From Palsa-1150 sp964531095 (GTDB taxonomy: Bacteria; Myxococcota_A; Polyangia; Polyangiales; Polyangiaceae): 64,000 bases of DNA. The translations under genes were made by a program, and so were the position numbers. A model generated the notes under the pieces. That model was given only the letters and a program-made list of their open reading frames with translations. It searched no databases and was not told where the DNA came from. The stretch spans positions 3,955 to 67,954 of the forward strand of contig CAZHED010000031.1 in assembly GCA_964531095.1 (NCBI GenBank). The letters run 5' to 3'. Positions 58,728 to 64,000 of the stretch are shown piece by piece. How positions within the stretch are numbered: the stretch's first letter is position 1; every line of letters starts with the position of its first letter.

Positions 58728-60044
58728 CTACGCACCAGGTTTCCGCGCACCGTTGGAGCGCTCACCGAGCGTGCGCCGGACGAGGGCGACCAGGTCATTC
58801 GCGATCACCGGCTTCAGCAAGAGGCGATCGGCCCCCAACCGCGCGGCCTTCCGCCATTCGCCCGGGCCTCCGGACGCGGTGACGACGATGATGGGCATCG
58901 CCGCCGAGGTGCCGCGCTCGCGGAGCCGCTTTGTGAGAGCCATGCCGTCGATTCCGGGCATGCGGAGATCCAGGATGGTCACCGAAGGTGCCTTTCTCTC
59001 GAACGCTTCGAGGGCGCTCAACCCGTCCCGCACGCATTCGATCTCGGCGTTCGGAAACCCCAGAGCCAAGATCGATTTCAGCGCTTCGCGGAAATCGTCA
59101 TCGTCGTCCGCGACCAGAATCCGCGCGGGCTCGAAGTATCCCCCACGTGCGGCAACGAGGTCGCTGCGAAACGCGTCGACAGACGGCGTACGGGCGCGAG
59201 GGTCTTTCGCGAGCGCACGTAGTACCGCGTAATCCAGCGCTGGGGAGAGGTTCTCGCGCAGGCTGCTTGGCGGCCGGACGGGCTCCCTGGCGTGCTGAAG
59301 AAGTACCGCCGTCGTCGCCAGTCCGTCGAAAGGGGGGCGGCCCGTGAGAAGCTCGTAGGACACGCACGCGAGCGAGTATACGTCGGCTCGCGCGCGCATC
59401 TCCGGATCGCCGCCGCTGGAGAACGCGACTTCCGGCGCCATGTAAGCAGGCGTGCCTACGAATACGGACTTGCTCGGCGGCTCTCGACGCCAGAGAGCCG
59501 CAAGCCCGAGGTCGGACACTCGGGGTCGGAGGTGGTCGTCGAGAAGGATGTTGCTGGGCTTGATGTCGTGATGCACGGTGTTTCGCGCGTGAATCGCGGC
59601 GACGCCAAGACACACTTCGTCGAGGATGCGCAATGCAAGGTCCAAATCAGGAGGCGAGCTGCGCTCGAAGAGCCATTGCTCCAGCGTGCGACCCTCGACG
59701 AACTCCATCACGATGTATGGCACCTCGTCGTGCTCGCCGAAGGCGTAGACCTGCACAACGTTGGGGGCGTTGATGTCCGCCATTGCACGAGCTTCGTCGA
59801 GAAAACGCTGCTGGAAGCCTGGACCCACCAGATTCGGGTGGGTGAACTTCATCGCGACGCGGCGGTCGAGTGTGATGTCGTGCGCGAGCAGGACGACACC
59901 CATCGAGCCTTCTCCAAGCGTGCGGATGACGCGGTAGGTGCCCCCTACGAATGAGCCGGGCTTGGGCACAGCGCGGTGCGTCGGCACGCGCTCGTCCGTT
60001 TTCGGCAAATCATCCGGTGAAAGTGTGGGGGCTATGGCGGTCAC
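58728..60044 (-). CDS. Ser/Thr kinase-receiver fusion protein
   Basis: A 438-residue protein joining a Hanks-type kinase to a response-regulator receiver. The kinase (about 30-290) has G-E-G-S-M-G-V-V, Lys in V-A-M-K-F, and a catalytic loop H-H-D-I-K-P-S-N in which the Arg of HRD is His, with S-D-L-G in place of D-F-G; G-T-P-A-Y-M-A-P-E is intact, so activity is possible but altered. The receiver (about 310-430) has A-D-D-D-D, the acceptor in T-I-L-D-L-R-M-P and L-K-P. The fusion links two-component and Ser/Thr phosphorylation in one chain. GTG 60044 is chosen; the frame is open to a TTG at 60227, and the N-terminus is uncertain. Confidence 0.82.
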   Translation of the reverse strand: MTAIAPTLSPDDLPKTDERVPTHRAVPKPGSFVGGTYRVIRTLGEGSMGVVLLAHDITLDRRVAMKFTHPNLVGPGFQQRFLDEARAMADINAPNVVQVYAFGEHDEVPYIVMEFVEGRTLEQWLFERSSPPDLDLALRILDEVCLGVAAIHARNTVHHDIKPSNILLDDHLRPRVSDLGLAALWRREPPSKSVFVGTPAYMAPEVAFSSGGDPEMRARADVYSLACVSYELLTGRPPFDGLATTAVLLQHAREPVRPPSSLRENLSPALDYAVLRALAKDPRARTPSVDAFRSDLVAARGGYFEPARILVADDDDDFREALKSILALGFPNAEIECVRDGLSALEAFERKAPSVTILDLRMPGIDGMALTKRLRERGTSAAMPIIVVTASGGPGEWRKAARLGADRLLLKPVIANDLVALVRRTLGERSNGARKPGA

Positions 60045-60452
60045 GCAATCTGATCGGGCCGCGGACCGCCATACGGAGACGATCGGGCGACGAACTGTGG
60101 GCAGAATGCACGCAGAAGGGAGGCCGGCAGATCCCGTGCCGGGGGCTCGAAACGCGCCTTCTCGACATCTTTTGACAAGGACGGGAGGCGCAGGAGCGTT
60201 GTGAAGGAGGCGCTCGCCGAATCGCAAACCATAATCCGAACGGTATTCATAGCATCAAGAGAAACCGGAGCTTCCTGGCGACGTCGAGTAGCCTACCGTC
60301 TTCCCCCCGTTCTTGCTTCGCCGACACGAGCTTCTCGTTTTGCGAAATGGCGCAGAGCAAAAGCACGAGGGCTTTTCGGACTTTGCCGGCGCAACGCGAA
60401 AGCGGTCAGCCATGGCCCGAACATTGCTCGGTACCCCTAACCGACAGGCACG
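60045..60452. other. Intergenic stretch, no gene recognised
   Basis: This holds the possible upstream part of the kinase-receiver gene and a less GC-rich patch at about 60225-60300 that probably contains promoters. The short plus-strand frame 60201-60440 has AGGAG before a GTG but poor codon use and no recognisable domain, so it is not called. Confidence 0.4.
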
Positions 60453-60896
60453 ATGACGACAGCGATGGTTGTGATGGAGCCCGGAAGTGACTGGCCTGGC
60501 CAGATCGGGGACTCCATGAGGGTGATCGCATTCAGCCACGATGGTGCGGATCTGCTTCGGCGGACCCAACAGAGCGTCGGCGCTCTCCACCGCCGCGACA
60601 GCGTGGTCCGCGTGGCTGTCCTCGCATGCAACTTGGCGACGGGCGGTGCCGCCGCTGACCGCCGTGCGCAACTTGCCCGAGCGCTGCTCGACGCCGTGGC
60701 AAGCACGAACTGTGGGCGGATGGTTCTGCGCGCCAGCGGGATCGCGTCGCGTCAGCAAAGACAAGAGCTGTTCGCGCTCGCGGAATCACTCGCGGAAGGG
60801 CTTCGCGGATCGACGGCGACCGTCTCGGTGCGCTTTGCCGACGTGCGGCCCAGGAATGCGGTCCTGCACACCAGCGCAATCGGTGAGCAGTGGTGA
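60453..60896 (+). CDS. Hypothetical protein, myxobacterial type
   Basis: I cannot name a family. The 147-residue product is soluble with an alpha/beta pattern: a V-V-M-E-P-G-S-D-W-P-G-Q-I-G-D start, strands such as M-R-V-I-A-F-S-H-D and V-V-R-V-A-V-L-A-C-N, and a long helix (RRAQLARALLDAVAS) leading to another strand (RMVLRASG). The central V-x-V-A-V-L-A-C-N and the last strand T-V-S-V-R-F-A-D suggest a three-layer fold. I recall similar short proteins in Polyangia and some beta-proteobacteria beside stress genes. The ATG at 60453 follows a G-C-A-C-G spacer without a strong ribosome binding site. The next gene begins 57 bp later, so they may be cotranscribed. Confidence 0.65.
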   Translation: MTTAMVVMEPGSDWPGQIGDSMRVIAFSHDGADLLRRTQQSVGALHRRDSVVRVAVLACNLATGGAAADRRAQLARALLDAVASTNCGRMVLRASGIASRQQRQELFALAESLAEGLRGSTATVSVRFADVRPRNAVLHTSAIGEQW

Positions 60897-60953
60897 TCCG
60901 CTTACCCGAACGTGTTCGTCACGGCTCGGATCCTGCTTCAGGCAACCGACAGC

Positions 60954-61481
60954 ATGCCAAAGATCGATACCGTGGTGGCTGTCTACGACACGCATCCCAA
61001 GGCCGAAGAGGCGCTGCGCGCCTTCCAGAGCTCGGGCTTCGACATGAAGAAGCTGTCGATCGTCGGAAAGGACTACCGCACCGAAGAGCACGTCATCGGC
61101 TTTTACAACACCGGCGACCGCATGAAAGTCTGGGGCAAGCGTGGTGCCTTCTGGGGCACGTTCTGGGGCATGTTGTTCGGCTCCGCTCTCTTTCTCATCC
61201 CGGGCGTCGGACACCTGATGGTGCTCGGCCCGCTGGTGGGATGGATAGTTGGCGCCCTGGCCGAGGGCGCGGTGATCGGGGGCCTGACCGCGCTCGGGGC
61301 TGGCCTCTACAGCATCGGCATCCCCAAGGACAGCATCCTCAAGTACGAGACGGCGCTCAAAGCCGATCAGTTCGTCCTCGTCGCACATGGCACCCCCGAC
61401 GACGTGGCGGCGGCGAAGCGGATCCTCGATAGGACGGGCGCCGTCTCGGTCGACGAGCATTTCGTAGCCGGCGCCGCATGA
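60954..61481 (+). CDS. General stress/DUF1269-like membrane protein
   Basis: A 175-residue protein with a cytoplasmic N-terminal domain (about 1-60) of the YflT/general stress type (V-V-A-V-Y-D-T-H-P-K-A-E-E-A-L-R-A-F-Q) and a glycine-rich double hydrophobic hairpin (about 75-125: W-G-T-F-W-G-M-L-F-G-S-A-L-F-L-I-P-G and G-W-I-V-G-A-L-A-E-G-A-V). The C-terminus is again a small alpha/beta domain that echoes the first (D-Q-F-V-L-V-A-H-G-T-P-D-D-V-A-A-A-K). Such proteins are induced under stress, but no mechanism is known. ATG 60954 preferred because the family begins M-P-K-I-D-T; an upstream in-frame ATG at 60912 exists. Confidence 0.75.
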   Translation: MPKIDTVVAVYDTHPKAEEALRAFQSSGFDMKKLSIVGKDYRTEEHVIGFYNTGDRMKVWGKRGAFWGTFWGMLFGSALFLIPGVGHLMVLGPLVGWIVGALAEGAVIGGLTALGAGLYSIGIPKDSILKYETALKADQFVLVAHGTPDDVAAAKRILDRTGAVSVDEHFVAGAA

Positions 61482-61508
61482 CTTACCGAGCCATCGGCTT
61501 CCTATGAC

Positions 61509-62735
61509 TCACTCGAAGCGCAATGCGTCGATCGGGTTCATCTGCGCGGCCTTGCGAGCCGGATAAAAGCCGAACACGACACCAATCGCCATCGAGACTC
61601 CGAAGGCGACGAAGATCCAGACCGGCGTGAGGACGAAGGGCCATCCCATGACCGAGGCAAGCACCACGGCTCCGCCGATCCCGACCCCGATCCCGATCAA
61701 GCCCCCGGCTGCCGACAGCACGACGGCTTCGACCAGGAACTGAAGCAGTACCTTGTTCTCGCTGGCGCCGATGGCGAGGCGGATCCCGATCTCGCGCGTC
61801 CGCTCGGTCACCGATACGAGCATGATGTTCATGATCCCGATCCCGCCCACGAGCAGCGACACGGCGGAGACGTTGCGCAGCATTCCCGTCTGCGCGTCCG
61901 CCGCCTTCTCCTGGGTGGCAGCGAGGTCGGCGAGGTTTCGCACCGTGAAGTCGTCGAGGTCGCCGTCAGGCTGGCGATGCTGCTGGCGCAGGATGCCGGT
62001 AACCTGCGTCTGCGCATGCGACACCTCGTCGGGGGACACCGCAGAGACCAGGATGCTGCCGACATGGACGCGGTCCTGGCTCATCATCCGCGACTTGAAG
62101 GTGACCCACGGCATCACCACCAGATCGTCTTGATCCTGGCCCTGCGACGACTGTCCTTTGCTCGCGAGTACACCGACCACCTCGCAAGGCATCGATCGGA
62201 CGCGCACGAGCTGGCCAAGGGGATCGCCGTCGCCGAAAAGCTGGGTCGCAACCGTCAGCCCCAGCACGCAGACCTTGGCTCCGGAGTCGGACTCGGCGCT
62301 ATTGAAGGTTCGCCCGTTCGCGATCGTCCACTCACGGATGGCGAAGAAGTCCGGCGTGGAGCCGTACACAGTCGTGAGCCAGTTCTCGTTGTCGAGCACG
62401 ACCTGCACGACGGTCCGGTCGAGGGGTGCGGCGTAACGGGCAGCGCTGGTCCCCTTCGCGATGGCGAGGAGGTCGGCGTAGGTGAGCGGCTTGCCGGTAC
62501 CGGGCCCGCCGCGGGCTCCGCCAAGCGTGCTCGAGCCGGGGAGCACGATCAACAGGTTGGTCCCGAGCGTCGCGAGCTGCTCCTCGAGAACGGCCTTGGA
62601 GCCCTCGCCGGACGCGACGGTCAAGATGAGCGCGGCGACGCCGATGATGACGCCCAACGAGGTGAGCGCCGAACGCATCCTGTTCCGCCGCAGCGCGCCG
62701 AACGCGAGCGGAACGATGGACGCGACGGCGCTCAC
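61509..62735 (-). CDS. MacB-type ABC transporter permease
   Basis: A 408-residue membrane protein of the MacB/FtsX type III ABC family. One N-terminal helix (about 22-42, S-L-G-V-I-I-G-V-A-A-L-I-L), a large periplasmic domain (MacB_PCD, about 45-280), then three C-terminal helices, with the family motif G-I-M-N-I-M-L-V-S-V-T-E-R-T-R-E-I-G-I-R before the second. The end N-P-I-D-A-L-R-F-E is standard. The permease does not pump through the membrane but moves the periplasmic domain to drive substrate into a TolC-like channel. Its ATG overlaps the ATPase stop by four bases. The TolC-like partner is not in the window. Confidence 0.92.
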   Translation of the reverse strand: MSAVASIVPLAFGALRRNRMRSALTSLGVIIGVAALILTVASGEGSKAVLEEQLATLGTNLLIVLPGSSTLGGARGGPGTGKPLTYADLLAIAKGTSAARYAAPLDRTVVQVVLDNENWLTTVYGSTPDFFAIREWTIANGRTFNSAESDSGAKVCVLGLTVATQLFGDGDPLGQLVRVRSMPCEVVGVLASKGQSSQGQDQDDLVVMPWVTFKSRMMSQDRVHVGSILVSAVSPDEVSHAQTQVTGILRQQHRQPDGDLDDFTVRNLADLAATQEKAADAQTGMLRNVSAVSLLVGGIGIMNIMLVSVTERTREIGIRLAIGASENKVLLQFLVEAVVLSAAGGLIGIGVGIGGAVVLASVMGWPFVLTPVWIFVAFGVSMAIGVVFGFYPARKAAQMNPIDALRFE

Positions 62736-63472
62736 GCTGCCCTCTCCGGCGTCCCGGCGAGATCGGCCGCGGCGTCGTGGGGGGCTTGCTGCTCGTCGGA
62801 CAGGATCCGCCCGTCGCGCACGACCAGGCGCCGGCCCGCGTATGCGGCGATGTCCGTCTCGTGGGTGACGATCACGATCGTGATCCCGGTCTTGTGGAGC
62901 GACTGAAGCAAGCCCACGATCTCCACCGACGTGCGGGTGTCGAGCGCGCCGGTGGGCTCGTCAGCAAGGATCAGTCGGGGACGATTCACGAGCGCACGGG
63001 CGATGGCGACGCGCTGCTGCTGGCCGCCGGATAGCTGAGCGGGCGTGTGCGCCTCTCGACCCGCCAGTCCGACGCGTCCGAGCGCCTCCTTGGCCCGCAG
63101 CCATCGCTCGTCCGCCGGCACTTCGGCATAGACGAGCGGGAGCGCTACGTTGTCGACTGCGCTGGTGCGGGCGATGAGCTGGAAGCCCTGGAACACGAAA
63201 CCGAACGCCGATAGTCGGAGCGCCGAAAGCTCCCGCCTCGGCAGCGTCGCCACCTCGCGCCCCTCGAAGCGATAACTGCCTTTCGTCGGCTGATCGAGGC
63301 AGCCGAGCACGTTCATGAGCGTCGACTTCCCGGAGCCGGAGGGGCCCATGATCGCGACCATCTCGCCTTTCGCGATCGTCAGATTCACGTCGACGAGGGC
63401 GTGCACCTCCATCTCGCCCGCCCTGTACGTCTTGGCGATGCCCTCGAGCCGGATGATGGGGTCAGAGTCCAC
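62732..63472 (-). CDS. MacB-type ABC transporter ATPase
   Basis: A 246-residue ATPase of the LolD/MacB class. Walker A G-P-S-G-S-G-K-S (about 42-49), signature L-S-G-G-Q-Q-Q-R-V-A-I-A-R-A, Walker B L-I-L-A-D-E-P-T-G-A-L-D and the H-loop V-T-H-E are intact. The LolD/MacB hallmark L-x-G-L-D-x-P-T-x-G appears as V-L-G-C-L-D-Q-P-T-K-G. In E. coli MacB the ATPase and permease are one protein; here they are two overlapping genes. The GTG at 63472 overlaps the adaptor gene end by 11 bases. An upstream extension to 63520 lacks family similarity. A C-terminal tail of about 25 residues is rich in Ala and Asp. Confidence 0.93.
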   Translation of the reverse strand: MDSDPIIRLEGIAKTYRAGEMEVHALVDVNLTIAKGEMVAIMGPSGSGKSTLMNVLGCLDQPTKGSYRFEGREVATLPRRELSALRLSAFGFVFQGFQLIARTSAVDNVALPLVYAEVPADERWLRAKEALGRVGLAGREAHTPAQLSGGQQQRVAIARALVNRPRLILADEPTGALDTRTSVEIVGLLQSLHKTGITIVIVTHETDIAAYAGRRLVVRDGRILSDEQQAPHDAAADLAGTPERAA

Positions 63473-64000
63473 GTGCAGCCCCCGCGGCCGGAGGCGCCTT
63501 GCTCTTGTCGCGAGCGACATCGATGATCACTTCGCGGCCCGGCTCCAAGCCTTCCACCTCGGTCATGTTGCCATCGGTCACCCCGATCTTGATCGGCGTG
63601 CGCACGGCACTGGTCCCTTGGGGGACGTAGACGGCCCCGCCCGGCCGGACGCTCGCAGCCTTTGGACTGCCGGCCGGGATTTGCGCGACTGCCGGGCGAA
63701 ACCGCAGGGCCTCGTTCGGCACCGCTGCAACCTGGGTCTTTTGGGCAATGAGGATGAGAACGTTCGCGGTCATTCCGGGACGCAGCAACAGGTCCGGGTT
63801 GTCCACATCGAGGACCACGTCGTAGGTCACCACGTTCGACAGGGTTTGCGGCGCGTTCCGTACTTCGTGTACCAGCGCTTTGAAAGTCTGATCGCGGAAC
63901 GCATCGACCGTGAACGTGGCGCTTTGGCCGGCATGGACCCCGCCGACGTCGGCCTCGTCCACCGCGGCGTGGACCTGCATGTGGCGCATATCCTGCGCGA
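63462..64000 (-). CDS. MacA/HlyD-type periplasmic adaptor (partial)
   Basis: The C-terminal 179 residues of a membrane-fusion protein; the N-terminal part, including any signal and the coiled-coil hairpin, lies beyond the right edge. Visible are the beta-barrel start A-Q-D-M-R-H-M-Q-V-H-A-A-V-D-E-A-D-V-G, V-T-Y-D-V-V-L-D-V-D-N-P, L-R-P-G-M-T-A-N-V-L-I (both standard for MacA) and a membrane-proximal domain with V-P-N-E-A-L-R-F. It joins the inner-membrane MacB-type complex to an outer-membrane channel for macrolides, peptides or lipids. The frame is open to the window end, and the stop overlaps the ATPase start. Confidence 0.93.
   Translation of the reverse strand, partial: AQDMRHMQVHAAVDEADVGGVHAGQSATFTVDAFRDQTFKALVHEVRNAPQTLSNVVTYDVVLDVDNPDLLLRPGMTANVLILIAQKTQVAAVPNEALRFRPAVAQIPAGSPKAASVRPGGAVYVPQGTSAVRTPIKIGVTDGNMTEVEGLEPGREVIIDVARDKSKAPPAAGAARGL

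Noticed and set aside
60201..60440. Small plus-strand gene with AGGAG and GTG start
   Set aside because: Third positions are often A, unlike every accepted gene, and the product shows no fold or motif.
1..64000. tRNA or rRNA genes
   Set aside because: No T-loop GGTTCGAATCC-like stretch with a cloverleaf context and no rRNA sequence was noticed in the intergenic spaces; a covariance-model scan was not possible.

Overview
The window looks like a chromosomal segment from a gliding myxobacterium (phylum Myxococcota, probably class Polyangia). Support is indirect: very high GC with strong G/C third codon positions, a block resembling the adventurous-gliding Glt genes, many Ser/Thr kinases (one of nearly 1,500 residues), DUF4388-type/J-domain signalling proteins, and tight coding on both strands. 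I saw no rRNA, tRNA, CRISPR array, prophage or insertion sequence. There is one 100-N assembly gap (1609-1708).

Layout. 1-2.8 kb: a DUF4331-like lipoprotein, a small conserved-looking protein, then a long array of 21/42-bp tandem repeats interrupted by the gap. 2.8-8.1 kb (minus): a probable operon of an AmgK-like sugar kinase, a GH35 beta-galactosidase, a small membrane protein and a membrane-anchored alpha/alpha-toroid protein. 8.1-12.8 kb (plus): rsmG, a polytopic membrane protein and a ClpA-like AAA+ unfoldase, ending at a 126-bp inverted repeat. 13-15.5 kb (minus): a TatA-like microprotein followed by a receiver/DUF4388/degenerate-J protein. 15.5-22.3 kb (plus): four tightly coupled genes for PBP1A, an FG-GAP exported protein, an orphan solute-binding protein and an NtrY-like histidine kinase. 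22.4-23.2 kb: thiD. 23.3-31.3 kb: an outer-membrane beta-barrel plus GltC-, GltD- and GltE-like proteins.

31.3-41.9 kb: a DUF4388-J-TPR protein, a giant kinase/pseudo-cyclase/ATPase/TPR protein coupled to a patatin phospholipase, a receiver-EAL protein, YciO and a prepilin peptidase with an atypical cysteine pair. 42-49.9 kb: citrate synthase, a DEDDh exonuclease, two tandem DsbA-like lipoproteins with an unusual cysteine-rich N-terminal domain, a cytochrome-c-like lipoprotein, a PAP2 phosphatase and a HEAT-THUMP-methyltransferase fusion. 49.9-60 kb: a soluble hybrid kinase, a PgeF/YfiH protein, a coupled trio (membrane Ser/Thr kinase, YdiJ-type FAD/Fe-S dehydrogenase, PRMT-like methyltransferase), a calcium-motif lipoprotein, a single-domain receiver and a kinase-receiver fusion. 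60-64 kb: two small stress-type genes and a MacAB-type efflux system whose adaptor runs off the window.

The points most worth a second look are: the 42-bp (about four helical turns) array with a 10-bp palindrome in each unit; two roughly 125-bp inverted-repeat elements that each overlap the TAG stop of a minus-strand gene; the PBP1A-to-sensor-kinase operon; and the kinase/dehydrogenase/PRMT-like operon.
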